Source of the DNA: Ruania alkalisoli
GTDB taxonomy: Bacteria > Actinomycetota > Actinomycetes > Actinomycetales > Beutenbergiaceae
Reading direction: 5' to 3'
DNA: 64,000 bases
Assembly (NCBI RefSeq): GCF_014960965.1
Contig: NZ_CP063169.1
Coordinates: forward strand, 3,319,581-3,383,580
In this document: positions 8,902-17,380 of the stretch, piece by piece
How positions within the stretch are numbered: the stretch's first letter is position 1
Layout of the letters: every line of letters starts with the position of its first letter
Program-made: the position numbers and the translations under genes
Notes under the pieces: generated by a model
What the model saw: the letters and a program-made list of their open reading frames with translations, nothing else
What the model was told of the DNA's origin: nothing
The model's database searches: none

Positions 8902-8971
8902 GAATCCCCTTCCCGCCATCGAACCACGCTGCGGAGGGCGGCAACCTGGTTCGATGGCGGAAAGGGGATTC
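8902..8971. repeat. Palindromic repeat element, copy B
   Basis: The 25-bp arms at 8902-8926 and 8947-8971 are inverted repeats matching at 24 of 25 positions, with a 20-nt loop. The core arm is GAATCCCCTTYCCGCCATCG. It lies 28 bp after the AbiEi-like stop and between convergent genes, so it could also act as a two-way terminator. Confidence 0.85.
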
Positions 8972-9026
8972 GGTGGCAGGGAGCGGCCGGGAAGAGGGCC
9001 GGCGAGAGGGAAAGGTGCGGGGGCGA

Positions 9027-12000
9027 TCAGACCTGCTGGACGACCAGCTCGGGGCGCTCGACCTCTTCCTCCTCCGGCATCGACTCCTTGCTCCGCAGGC
9101 TTACGCGCAGCCCATCACCGATCGCCGGGTCCTGCCGGACGACCACCGCGAACGCACTCGTGCCGGCGGTCAGCGCATCATTGACCGCCGCGGTCACGTC
9201 CACCTCGATCCATCCGTAGGACGAGGTCACCGTCGCGGTCCCGAGCAGCGATCCGAGAGCCGGTCTACTTGCCCAGGTCACGGTCGCTTCGTCCCAGGTG
9301 GCCGGGATCTCGTGCATATCGAGGTCGATCTGGCTGCCGCCCGGGTCATCGACCTTGCCGTAGATCCGCACCGTGGCTGACGCCGCGGCGGCGGTGACGT
9401 CTGTGAGCGGGAAGCGGAGCATGGCCTCCCGCACATCATCGGCAGCGGTCGAGGCCATCACGATCATCGAGGCGATGCCACCGTAGTTCGCGGAGCTGTA
9501 AGCCCCGCCACGGACGGTCGTGTCCCCGTCGGTTTCCGCTACCACGGGTGGGTTCGGATCGAGCACGGTGACGGCGTCCCTCGCCCACACCTGCCAGCGA
9601 TCTGTCGTACGCACCACCGCCGCGACGAACGCCGTTCCAGGAGCCACAGGCGTCACCTGCCCGTTGGCGTCCACGGTCAGCACTGCGGTGTCGGTGCTGT
9701 GATAAGTCACGGTGGCTCCGGAGAGGTCGGCCGCAGCGCCGTCCGTCATCCTGCCCGAGACCGACACCTGCGCCGACCCGGTCAGCTCGATCTCGGCGAG
9801 GTCCGCCGTCACTTCGACCGCCGCCAGCCGTGTGGTGATCGCAGTGGAATCCGGCCAGGCACCGCTCGACGTGAGCACTCGCGCCTCGGTCACGCTCATC
9901 CAGTCGTTGGAGCTGTTCCCGAACCCGACGATGCGCACGTAGCGCGCGGTGGTCGGCGTGAAGGTGTGGTCTTCCAGTGCCAGCGTGGTGCCCGAGCTCT
10001 GCGCGGCGAGCACGTTCGTCCAGGTCTGCGCGTCCGAAGAGACCTCCACCTCGAAGGTGAAGACCCGCTCGTCCCCGCGCGACCAGGCGATCGAGACGCC
10101 GTCCACGCTCTGGTCCGAGCCCAGGTCGAGTCGCAGCCACTGCCCGTCGCCCTTCGCAGACCAGAACGTCGCGTCCCAGCCGTCGATGGCGAACTCGGCA
10201 GGGTTGGTGCCGATGATGCTCCCGAGCACGGGAACCTGGGGCGGGTGCGCGAGCCGCACGTGATAGCGGGTGGTCGCCGAGCCGGGGCGCGAGGCTTCCA
10301 CCACGGCCGTTCCGGGCAGCGCCGAGGCAGACGTGAGGCTCACCTGGGTGTGACCGGTAGCCCCGGTGGCGCTCACCTGCGGGACTGTGGTGACGCCGTC
10401 GGGAATCTCCACCTCGTAGGTGTACACCTCGGGATCGAAGCCTCCGACGCTGACGCCGTCCACGGTGAGCGTGGCCAGCGCCGCCGGCGGGTCGGGCTCG
10501 ACCGCCCACTGCGAGATGGGGGTGACGACTGGAGCGGCCGGAGCACTCTCCCAGTCGCGCAACGGGGTGAGCAGCACCGCCAGAGTGCCGGAGGTGGCGG
10601 CGTCGACCTCCACGCCGAGCTTGATGGTGCCGAGGTTGCGGTCCTGGTTCCACGGATCGGGCGAGTCCCACGCGGGCCGGGCGTCCATCACCCAGAACCG
10701 GGCACCGGAGGAAGGGCTCAGGATGCGCGCCTCCACCCGCCCTTGGCCGAGGTGGCTGAGCACGGCGCTCTGCCCGTCCGGCGCCACGTCCACCCTGGCT
10801 CGCGTGTGCAGGTACCACCAGGCTTCGGTGGCACTGCTCGCGGTGTACTCATCCTGCACGAGCACCTGACGGCGGCCGCTCAGCAGCCGGATACCGCGCA
10901 GCCAGGACGTCACGCCCCGGTCCGTCGCGGCGGCGGAGAGGTCGGCCACCAGGAGTGCTTCCGTGGGCGCCGCCTCCACGCGGGTCACGCTGCCCGTGGC
11001 GGAAACCACCTGCTCCTCCGCCGGCCCGGAACCGAACACCACCGTGTTCTGGCCCTCCGTACGCTTGCGGTAGTAGTTCCAGCGGGCGCCACCGGGGCCG
11101 TCCTCCCAGTACCTGCCGACGTCATAGGCCTCCGCGCCCAGCTCGAGCGCCCACCGCCGCCCGAGCGCATCGAGCACGAAGGCGCCCATGTCCAGGTCAC
11201 GGTGCCCGGCGTCCGGGGTGCCGCCCTTGACGGCGGTGAACACGGCTGCCGGATCCTGCCAGGCACTGCGCGTGGTCGCCACGAGCCCGCCGAAGTCCCG
11301 CTCGCGAGCCAGACCGAGCGTCGTCGGGGACTGCGCGGCACCGGGCTGGTACCAGAGCAGGTGGTAGGCGCTGAGGTTCTCCCGCGCCCCCTCCTCTCCC
11401 CACCAGGCGAAGACATCCTCGGAGTAGCGCTCGGCGAGCCAGTGCATGGCGTGTGGGGAGCGCGCGTCGTCCACGGCGTCGTAGAAGTTGAACCCAAGAC
11501 CAGTTGGCCCGGTGAGATAGAGCGGGAAGTAGCCGGTCTCCGACAGCCCGGGTGAACTGGACAGACCTTCGTCGCTACCGACGGCGGTCACCAGACCGGC
11601 CAAGTACGGTGTCAGGCTGCGGATGGCGTACTCCCAGTACATGACACCCTCGAGGTAGCCGCCGTCGGCGTCGATGGCGGCCAGTCCGTTCGGGAGGGAC
11701 GCAAGGGTCTCCTCCAGTAGCGCTTGGCACTGCGGGACCACCTCGTCGCCGATGGCCAGGCAGGCCATGCCGATGCCCGAGTTGCAGACCAAGTTCCAGT
11801 TGGAGAGGGACTCGTGCCAGGCACCCGGCGTGGCGTACTGGGTCTCGGCCTCGTCGAACCCGAGCGTGACCATCGCCGTACGCAGCATCGTACGCTGGGG
11901 GGCGGTGTAGTAGTCGTAGCCCCAGTCGTACCCGATGGCGAAGGCGTGCAGCAGCTCGGCCGTGGCTAGAAAGTTGCCGGGTTCCCAGCCGGGGAATCCC

Positions 12001-12449
12001 GCGGCGGCTTCGAGCTCTTCCCACATCCGCTGCGCGTAGGAGGCATCCTCGTCGATGAGGAAGAGAAGGCCGAGGGTGCGGACCCGGTCGAGTACCGTCC
12101 GGGCCACGGGCAGCAGGGAACGGCCGTCTTGCTGCTCGTGGACACTCACCGCCTCGGTGCAGATCTGGTCCGCATCGGCGCGTAGGCGGCTGCACCAGTC
12201 CTGGGCGATGGGGTCAGTCGTGACCAGACTCTGCAGCGGGGCGATATCTGCCTGGTGGAGCAGCAGACGGGGGTGGGCCGGGTGCAGATCCCCGGTCAAG
12301 GAGATGCTGCCGACGGTGCGTGGCGCCGGGCCCGGCCGCGGGCCGCCAGCAGCCTGTGCGGCGGCGGCGACTGCCTGACCGAAGGCGGCGACCGCGGAGG
12401 CTCCCGCGATGAAGCCGCGGCGGCCGATGGTAAGCGTGTCGTGTGTCAT
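9027..12449 (-). CDS. Tat-exported modular heparinase II/III-like polysaccharide lyase
   Basis: The 1140-residue protein is predicted to cleave uronate-containing polysaccharide outside the cell. A Tat signal (GRRGFIAGASAVAAFG) precedes an alpha/alpha toroid (about 50-370) with YDWGYDYYTAPQR and SNWNLVCNSG. A beta-sandwich with the heparinase II/III-like phrase DAGHRDLDMGAFVLDALG follows. A cadherin-like segment leads to a CBM32/F5-8C-like module (about 737-867: AIDGWDATFWSAKGDGQWL), a bacterial Ig-like module (868-965) and a DNRLRE/CBM96-like module (966-1140: ATWDEATVTWASRP). The Tyr/His/Asn candidates for catalysis are in the toroid, but I cannot assign a PL family. ATG 12449 has AGAGG upstream. 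It follows the binding-protein gene on the same strand, separated by a hairpin and repeat copy C. Confidence 0.82.
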   Translation of the reverse strand: MTHDTLTIGRRGFIAGASAVAAFGQAVAAAAQAAGGPRPGPAPRTVGSISLTGDLHPAHPRLLLHQADIAPLQSLVTTDPIAQDWCSRLRADADQICTEAVSVHEQQDGRSLLPVARTVLDRVRTLGLLFLIDEDASYAQRMWEELEAAAGFPGWEPGNFLATAELLHAFAIGYDWGYDYYTAPQRTMLRTAMVTLGFDEAETQYATPGAWHESLSNWNLVCNSGIGMACLAIGDEVVPQCQALLEETLASLPNGLAAIDADGGYLEGVMYWEYAIRSLTPYLAGLVTAVGSDEGLSSSPGLSETGYFPLYLTGPTGLGFNFYDAVDDARSPHAMHWLAERYSEDVFAWWGEEGARENLSAYHLLWYQPGAAQSPTTLGLARERDFGGLVATTRSAWQDPAAVFTAVKGGTPDAGHRDLDMGAFVLDALGRRWALELGAEAYDVGRYWEDGPGGARWNYYRKRTEGQNTVVFGSGPAEEQVVSATGSVTRVEAAPTEALLVADLSAAATDRGVTSWLRGIRLLSGRRQVLVQDEYTASSATEAWWYLHTRARVDVAPDGQSAVLSHLGQGRVEARILSPSSGARFWVMDARPAWDSPDPWNQDRNLGTIKLGVEVDAATSGTLAVLLTPLRDWESAPAAPVVTPISQWAVEPDPPAALATLTVDGVSVGGFDPEVYTYEVEIPDGVTTVPQVSATGATGHTQVSLTSASALPGTAVVEASRPGSATTRYHVRLAHPPQVPVLGSIIGTNPAEFAIDGWDATFWSAKGDGQWLRLDLGSDQSVDGVSIAWSRGDERVFTFEVEVSSDAQTWTNVLAAQSSGTTLALEDHTFTPTTARYVRIVGFGNSSNDWMSVTEARVLTSSGAWPDSTAITTRLAAVEVTADLAEIELTGSAQVSVSGRMTDGAAADLSGATVTYHSTDTAVLTVDANGQVTPVAPGTAFVAAVVRTTDRWQVWARDAVTVLDPNPPVVAETDGDTTVRGGAYSSANYGGIASMIVMASTAADDVREAMLRFPLTDVTAAAASATVRIYGKVDDPGGSQIDLDMHEIPATWDEATVTWASRPALGSLLGTATVTSSYGWIEVDVTAAVNDALTAGTSAFAVVVRQDPAIGDGLRVSLRSKESMPEEEEVERPELVVQQV

Positions 12450-12477
12450 GTCAGACCTCTCTGTCTGGGAGCACGCG

Positions 12478-12552
12478 CATCGAATCCCCTTTCTCCGCCG
12501 AACCGCGGTGGGGAGGGGCGCGGGGGATTCGGCGGCGAAAGGGGATTCGATG
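12478..12552. repeat. Palindromic repeat element, copy C
   Basis: The outer arms CATCGAATCCCCTTTC (12478-12493) and 12537-12552 pair perfectly over 16 bp. The inner arms CCGCCGAA (12495-12502) and TTCGGCGG (12528-12535) pair perfectly over 8 bp, with a single bulged base on each side between them. It ends 28 bp upstream of the heparinase-like start codon, so it would sit in that gene's leader RNA. Confidence 0.85.
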
Positions 12553-12560
12553 GTTCGGTC

Positions 12561-12594
12561 GGCGCCGGGTGGGAGTGCTCCCCCACCCGGCGCC
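12561..12594 (-). terminator. Strong hairpin after the binding-protein gene
   Basis: GGCGCCGGGTGGG (12561-12573) pairs perfectly with 12582-12594 around an 8-nt loop. It lies 20 nt past the binding-protein stop codon. It probably stops most transcripts, so the downstream lyase gene would be expressed at a lower level or from read-through. Confidence 0.6.
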
Positions 12595-12614
12595 TCGGGC
12601 CTACACCAGCCGAC

Positions 12615-14264
12615 TCAGCCGTTCGCCTCGGCGAAGGCAGCCTCGTACTCGGCGCGGATGTCGTCGCCGCCTGCCTCACGCCAGGAGGCCACCTCGGCAT
12701 CCCACTCATCCAGCGAGCGACGCCCGGCGATGACGTCGATCTGGAAATCGCGCAACGCACCGTTGATGGTCTTCCCATCCGTCGCGTCCAGGTTGGAGAA
12801 CAGCCCCACGGTCGGATCGGGGATGACATTCGGGATGACCGTGGACTGGTAGTCGTGCTGGGACCGGGTGGCGGCCTCGTTGCCAGGTGCGTACACGACG
12901 CCGTCGGAGTCGGCGAGGTACTTCACCGGCAGCACCGTCTCCACACTGCCCTGGTCGGTGAGGATCGGGTCGCTACCGTCCAGTTCGTGGTGCACCCCGC
13001 CCTCACCGAAGTGACGGAACAGGTACTCCGCGGTTCCGAACGGGGTGGCCAGGTAATCGGCGATCGCGAGCAGCTCCTCGATCCGACCGGCGTCGGCCTG
13101 CTTGAACGAGAGCATCCCAGTGGTGACCGAACCGGCAGTGTGACCGCCGGGACCGCCGTCGTAGCCTGGCATCGCCAGACCCATCGGCTCGTAGCCCGGC
13201 ACGTCGGCACCCCAGTCGTAGAACTTGTTCCAGCCCGCGGCACCGGCGCGGTTCAGGCTGATGGTGCCGGCCGTGAACCAGTCGTTGCGCTGGTTGTTGT
13301 TGGCGCTGAGGGAGTCCGGGTGGAAGACGCCCGCCTCCCACATCTCGGTGACGTCGGCGAGGACCTGCTTGTACTCCTCGGTCTCCATCACGTGAGTGAA
13401 AGAGCCGCCGTCCTCCATCCAGGTGGCGGGCAGGTGGAGCATCTCCTTGACCGCCTGCAGACCGGCGCCGGGGTCAGCCATCGCCCACCGGTTCTCGCTG
13501 GCGTTGGACAACTCGCCGACGAGCTCGCGGAACTCGTCGTAGTCGGCCGGCTGCTCCGGCAGGCTCATGTCCTGCAGGATGTCGCGACGTGCGAAGAGCA
13601 CGGTGCCCACCAGTGGCCGGGCGATCGGGATACCGAACAGCCGGCCCCCGAAGACGCACGCCTTCCAGCTGACCGTGGGCAGTGCGGCGAGGCCGCTGTA
13701 CCGCTCCACGGCCGAGCCGCCGAGGTACTCGCTCAGGTCCTGGAACTGTGCGGCGAGCAAGTCAGGCAGATTCGGCTGCGGGGTGCGCACGACCGTCATG
13801 TCCGGGACGTCACCACCGGCGATAGTGGTGGCGAACTTGTTCGGGTAATCCCCACCGGGTGAGTAGGTGAGGTCGAGCTCGACTCCGAGCCTCTCGTTCA
13901 GGGTCTGCCAGTAGGCGTTCTGCCCGAGGCCCGGCGCGGCCGCGTCCCAGGTGAAGGTGAGCGCCGAGACTGTCCCACCCTTTCCGGGCGCCTCGCTGTG
14001 CACCTGGACCGGGTCGGCCGGGTAGCTCAGGAACCCCGCCTGTACGCCTGCCTCGGATCCGGGCAGGTCGGGCTCGACGAAGGAGCTCGCGACGAAATTC
14101 GGGATGACGTCGCTCGGAGCGCTCCCGGCCGACGGATCGGGCGCACCGGTTTCCTCGCCGGAGGACGAACCTCCGCATGCTGCCAGCGTTCCGGTGGTGC
14201 CGAGAAGTGCGGCACCACCGAAACCTTGAAGAATCCGACGCCTACTGATCGCGGTTCCACTCAT
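12615..14264 (-). CDS. Tat-exported lipoprotein, LplA/YtcQ-type sugar-binding protein
   Basis: The 549-residue extracellular solute-binding protein has SRRRILQGFG (Tat motif) and a lipobox LAAC with the lipidated Cys at residue 30. The length (over 500 residues) and features such as DILQDMSLPEQPADYDEF and GYEPMGLAMPGYDGG fit the LplA/YtcQ class that partners with LplB/YtcP permeases. It should capture the oligosaccharides released by the exported lyases of the locus. ATG 14264 has GGAGG 8 nt upstream; the longer frame reaching 14453 is rejected because it would cross the operator. The transporter permeases are 7 kb away on the other strand but carry the same operator. Confidence 0.9.
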   Translation of the reverse strand: MSGTAISRRRILQGFGGAALLGTTGTLAACGGSSSGEETGAPDPSAGSAPSDVIPNFVASSFVEPDLPGSEAGVQAGFLSYPADPVQVHSEAPGKGGTVSALTFTWDAAAPGLGQNAYWQTLNERLGVELDLTYSPGGDYPNKFATTIAGGDVPDMTVVRTPQPNLPDLLAAQFQDLSEYLGGSAVERYSGLAALPTVSWKACVFGGRLFGIPIARPLVGTVLFARRDILQDMSLPEQPADYDEFRELVGELSNASENRWAMADPGAGLQAVKEMLHLPATWMEDGGSFTHVMETEEYKQVLADVTEMWEAGVFHPDSLSANNNQRNDWFTAGTISLNRAGAAGWNKFYDWGADVPGYEPMGLAMPGYDGGPGGHTAGSVTTGMLSFKQADAGRIEELLAIADYLATPFGTAEYLFRHFGEGGVHHELDGSDPILTDQGSVETVLPVKYLADSDGVVYAPGNEAATRSQHDYQSTVIPNVIPDPTVGLFSNLDATDGKTINGALRDFQIDVIAGRRSLDEWDAEVASWREAGGDDIRAEYEAAFAEANG

Positions 14265-14412
14265 GACCAACCTCCAGCTCTGTGGCTTCGCTGCGCTCTG
14301 GTGCACGGTCGCGGACGGGGGTTCCGCTCTCGTGCGGGTAAGGGATGGGTTGTGCTGCCGAGCGGCGGGCGATGCGACCAGCCACACAGTGCCACATCGA
14401 ACCGTCACTCTG

Positions 14413-14430
14413 TGATGCATCGATGCATCA
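14413..14430. promoter_or_regulatory. Putative LacI operator, copy 3 (perfect 18-bp palindrome)
   Basis: TGATGCATCGATGCATCA is a perfect palindrome. It lies 149 bp upstream of the binding-protein gene and 69 bp upstream of the divergent acyltransferase-fusion gene, so it can control both. It defines the consensus for copies 1 and 2. Confidence 0.75.
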
Positions 14431-14498
14431 ACGTGTAGCGTGACTCTAGCCACAGCGACAAGACATCGTCAAGGCCGACTCGAGGAGCCACCCACCCG

Positions 14499-16157
14499 AT
14501 GAGTGACCACACCACCGGACTGATCGACGCTGAACCCGATTTCAACACCTGGGCGTTCTGGTCCACGGCGAGTGCGGAGCAGCAGCAGGCGCAACGTGCA
14601 CGCCTGCACGCCCTCGCCGACGGCGGAGCTCACCTCGGCGAGAACTGCGTGGTCTCCGAGTGGGCCGCCTGCTATGCCGACTCGCTCACGCTCGGTGATC
14701 GCTCGTACCTGGCGGCCTTCAGCTACGTGACCGGAGATATCGAGATCGGGGCCAACTCGACCGTCAACGCCTACGCCGTCGTCCGCGGGACGATCCGGAT
14801 CGGTGACGGCGTGCGGATCGGCGCCCACACGGCACTGCTGGGCTTCGACCACACCTTCGCCCCCGAGCGCCCCGTGCACGAGCAGCCGGTAACGAGCGCG
14901 GGCATCACCATCGGCAACGACGTCTATATCGGCTCCCACGTCAGCGTCGTCGACGGCGTCACGATCGGAGCGCACAGCGTCATCGGCGCTGGATCCGTCG
15001 TCACCAAGGACGTCCCGGAGTGGTCGATCGTCGTCGGCAACCCGGCCCGGCGCATCCGTGACCGCCGTGACAGCCGTGACAGCGACGGTTGGTCCAGCCC
15101 ATCGAGAGCCCTCGCCCAGCTCGCCGAGCGGGCCCGCGAGGAAGCGTCAGCACTTCTCGCCCGCTGCTGGGACGAGACCACCAGGACCTTCTCGGACACC
15201 CCGGGGGCCGATCCCACAGTCCGGGCGCTGTGTGACGCCGTCGAACTGGCCGACCTTCTTGGCCTCGGTGTTCCCGAGCAGCTCGAGCGGGAGGAGATCG
15301 TCGAGACGCTGACACGCTCCCAGGATCCGGCCACTGGCCTGATCCCGCAGCTGCGCAGCACGATCGCGCAAGCCGCGATGGAACCGACCGCGGCAGATCT
15401 GGGCGGCGGACCGATCCGGTACCACCTGCTGTGCGCCGGATACGCGCTCGACCTGCTCGGAGCGCGGTTCACCCATCCGATCCGCGTGGTGGATGAGCTG
15501 CGCGGGGACGCGATGATCGCCGCGGTCGAGCAGCAGCCATGGTCCGAGCGCGCCTGGGGCGCAGGCGACTGGGTCGACTCGGTCGGCACCGCCCTGCTGT
15601 GGAACCGCGACTGGTTCGGCCGTACCGGACCGCTGGAGACACTGATCGGCTGGCTGCACCTGAACGTCGACCGGCACTCGGGCATGTGGGGCTCACCGCG
15701 ACCCAGCGACGGGCTGCGGCAACCGGTGAACGGCTTCTACCGCCTCACCCGCGGCACATTCGCACAGTTCGGTCTGCCACTGCCACAGCCGGAGCGCGCG
15801 ATCGACACCGTCCTCGCCCATGCCCGGGACGACCGCCGGTTCGCACCCGCTCGCGCCACTGCGTGCGACGTCCTCGATATCGCCCACCCGCTGTGGCTCG
15901 CCGGCCACCAGACGAACCACCGTCGCAGTGAGGTTCGCGCCTGGGCGGCCGCGCAGGTACCGCGACTGGCCGAGGCGTGGCACCCTGGCGCTGGGTTCGG
16001 CTTCGCACAACGCGCCGATGCGCGCGGCGATGCCACCCCGAGCCTGCAGGGCACCGAGATGTGGCTCGCGATCGCCTGGTACCTGGCCGATCTGCTCGGC
16101 GAGTCCGGAGCCCTGCGCTACGAGCCGCGCGGGGTGCACCGACCCTGGGCGCGCTGA
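14499..16157 (+). CDS. Hexapeptide-repeat acyltransferase fused to a helical (toroid-like) domain
   Basis: The 552-residue protein has two parts. Residues about 40-190 form a left-handed beta-helix acyltransferase (IEIGANSTVNAYAVVRGTIR and the C-terminal VIGAGSVVTKDVPEWSIVVG with a His before the helix turn: GFDHTF). Residues about 205-552 are helical with aromatic motifs (GGGPIRYHLLCAGYALDLLG, WGAGDWVDSVGTALLW, HSGMWGSPRPSDG), resembling an incomplete alpha/alpha toroid of unknown class. There is no signal peptide. GAGGAG lies 12 nt upstream of ATG 14499. It is divergent from the sugar-binding protein and shares its operator. It may add or remove acyl groups on imported sugars, but the direction and substrate are unknown. 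The single frame is uninterrupted, so the fusion is real in this sequence. Confidence 0.75.
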   Translation: MSDHTTGLIDAEPDFNTWAFWSTASAEQQQAQRARLHALADGGAHLGENCVVSEWAACYADSLTLGDRSYLAAFSYVTGDIEIGANSTVNAYAVVRGTIRIGDGVRIGAHTALLGFDHTFAPERPVHEQPVTSAGITIGNDVYIGSHVSVVDGVTIGAHSVIGAGSVVTKDVPEWSIVVGNPARRIRDRRDSRDSDGWSSPSRALAQLAERAREEASALLARCWDETTRTFSDTPGADPTVRALCDAVELADLLGLGVPEQLEREEIVETLTRSQDPATGLIPQLRSTIAQAAMEPTAADLGGGPIRYHLLCAGYALDLLGARFTHPIRVVDELRGDAMIAAVEQQPWSERAWGAGDWVDSVGTALLWNRDWFGRTGPLETLIGWLHLNVDRHSGMWGSPRPSDGLRQPVNGFYRLTRGTFAQFGLPLPQPERAIDTVLAHARDDRRFAPARATACDVLDIAHPLWLAGHQTNHRRSEVRAWAAAQVPRLAEAWHPGAGFGFAQRADARGDATPSLQGTEMWLAIAWYLADLLGESGALRYEPRGVHRPWAR

Positions 16158-16167
16158 CCACAGTAGT

Positions 16168-16191
16168 CCCGGGCGCGCGAGGGCGCCCGGG
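16168..16191. terminator. Bidirectional hairpin between convergent genes
   Basis: CCCGGGCGC (16168-16176) pairs perfectly with GCGCCCGGG (16183-16191) over a 6-nt loop. It lies between two convergent genes. Confidence 0.5.
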
Positions 16192-16225
16192 CCAGGCTGG
16201 GGAAACAGGAGTCCAGCGGCACCGC

Positions 16226-17380
16226 TCAGGGGAGCTGCAGGGCCGGCACCGTGCCGGTGCGAGCCTGGGCGTACCACTGCGCGAACACCTCACCATCGGG
16301 TGTCAGATCCGCCCGGGCCGTAGCAGCCGGTACCGCGACCACCGACCGCTCGGTGCCTGAGGGGCTGGCCTGCACGGCGCGCAGATCCTCCACCATGGCC
16401 GCCAGCTCCCAGCCGATCGGCTTGACCGCGCCATCGGCGTCGAACAGGCCAAGGGAGTACTCCAGCTCGGGGAAGTCCGGCATCGCGCGCGTGACGTCGT
16501 GGCTGCACCACCAGGTCACCGCTTCCAGGCCAGGAGCCCCGGCGGCCAGTTCCAGTGTCCGCCGCAGGAAGTCGGGCGCATAGCGGGAGGGCACATGCGA
16601 GATCGGGGCGCCCACTTCCTGCAGCCAGACGGGTCTGCCGGGGCCCGAGTGCGCCGCAGCCAGCTCAAGCAGGTAGCGCGCGAAGTACGGCAGTGCCTGC
16701 TCCACCTCGTTCTCGTAGCGGTCCCAGTTCTTACCGAACACCCACGAGTGCACCGTGGTCATCGCCCCGTGGCGCACGGCGTGCGCGGGCCCGAAGGGGT
16801 GGGAGTCGACGAACCACAGGTCGTCGTCGAAGCTGTGCGAGTGCCGCCCGTGCGGCCATGCGACCTCCGCCGCCCCGATCAGCTCGGCCAGCCAGCCGTG
16901 CACCTGGTCCGAACGCACCACGTGCCGATCCGGGTGGCGCGGAGCGGCGAACTGGGAGAACTCATTGCCCAGCCCGATCCCACGAGCACCGGGAAGATCC
17001 TTGACGGCGCCTGCGAGCGCCGTCACCAGCGCCACCTGGCCGGAGCGCACGTCGGGATCGGTGAACAGGTTCCGGCGGTGCCAGCTCGTCACCCAGGCCG
17101 GTAGATAGTCGAAGCTGGACAGGTGCCCGTTCAGGGCGTCCACCCACACGTCCAGTCCGCGCTCGCCCGCCGCACTCACGACGGCGGCCACGTCGGCGAG
17201 CGCCTCAGCCCTGATGACAGCACGGTCCGGCTGCAGGATGGGCCAGACGGGGAAGATGCGTACGTGATCCAGGCCCAGCCCCGCGATCGCGTCCAGGTCG
17301 CGACGCACCTCGTCGAGGTCCACGGAGTACCAGGAGTGGAACCACCCGCGCCGTGGCGTGTAGTTGACGCCGACCTTCAT
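16226..17380 (-). CDS. GH5-like TIM-barrel glycoside hydrolase
   Basis: The 384-residue protein has no signal peptide and begins directly with MKVGVNYTPRRGWFHSW, as in cytosolic GH5/GH-A clan enzymes. The two catalytic glutamates can be picked out: E140 in GIGLGNEFSQF (acid/base, with the preceding Asn of clan GH-A) and E255 in VWLQEVGAP (nucleophile). The HSFDDDLWFVDSHPFG segment follows strand 5. The clan retains anomeric configuration, and beta-mannosidase or beta-mannanase activity would fit the alpha-mannosidases beside it, but specificity is not readable. The gene overlaps the end of the GH38 gene by 4 bp and is translationally coupled to it. The alternative is GH113 or another clan A family. 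Confidence 0.78.
   Translation of the reverse strand: MKVGVNYTPRRGWFHSWYSVDLDEVRRDLDAIAGLGLDHVRIFPVWPILQPDRAVIRAEALADVAAVVSAAGERGLDVWVDALNGHLSSFDYLPAWVTSWHRRNLFTDPDVRSGQVALVTALAGAVKDLPGARGIGLGNEFSQFAAPRHPDRHVVRSDQVHGWLAELIGAAEVAWPHGRHSHSFDDDLWFVDSHPFGPAHAVRHGAMTTVHSWVFGKNWDRYENEVEQALPYFARYLLELAAAHSGPGRPVWLQEVGAPISHVPSRYAPDFLRRTLELAAGAPGLEAVTWWCSHDVTRAMPDFPELEYSLGLFDADGAVKPIGWELAAMVEDLRAVQASPSGTERSVVAVPAATARADLTPDGEVFAQWYAQARTGTVPALQLP

Noticed and set aside
9699-11555. A long plus-strand frame of 618 residues opposite the heparinase-like gene
   Set aside because: It is rich in Arg, Gly and His with no recognisable motif, has no ribosome-binding site, and lies antisense to a clear modular enzyme. 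It is a GC-rich shadow.
12255-13862. A 535-residue plus-strand frame opposite the sugar-binding protein
   Set aside because: Shadow frame antisense to a well-supported lipoprotein, with atypical composition.
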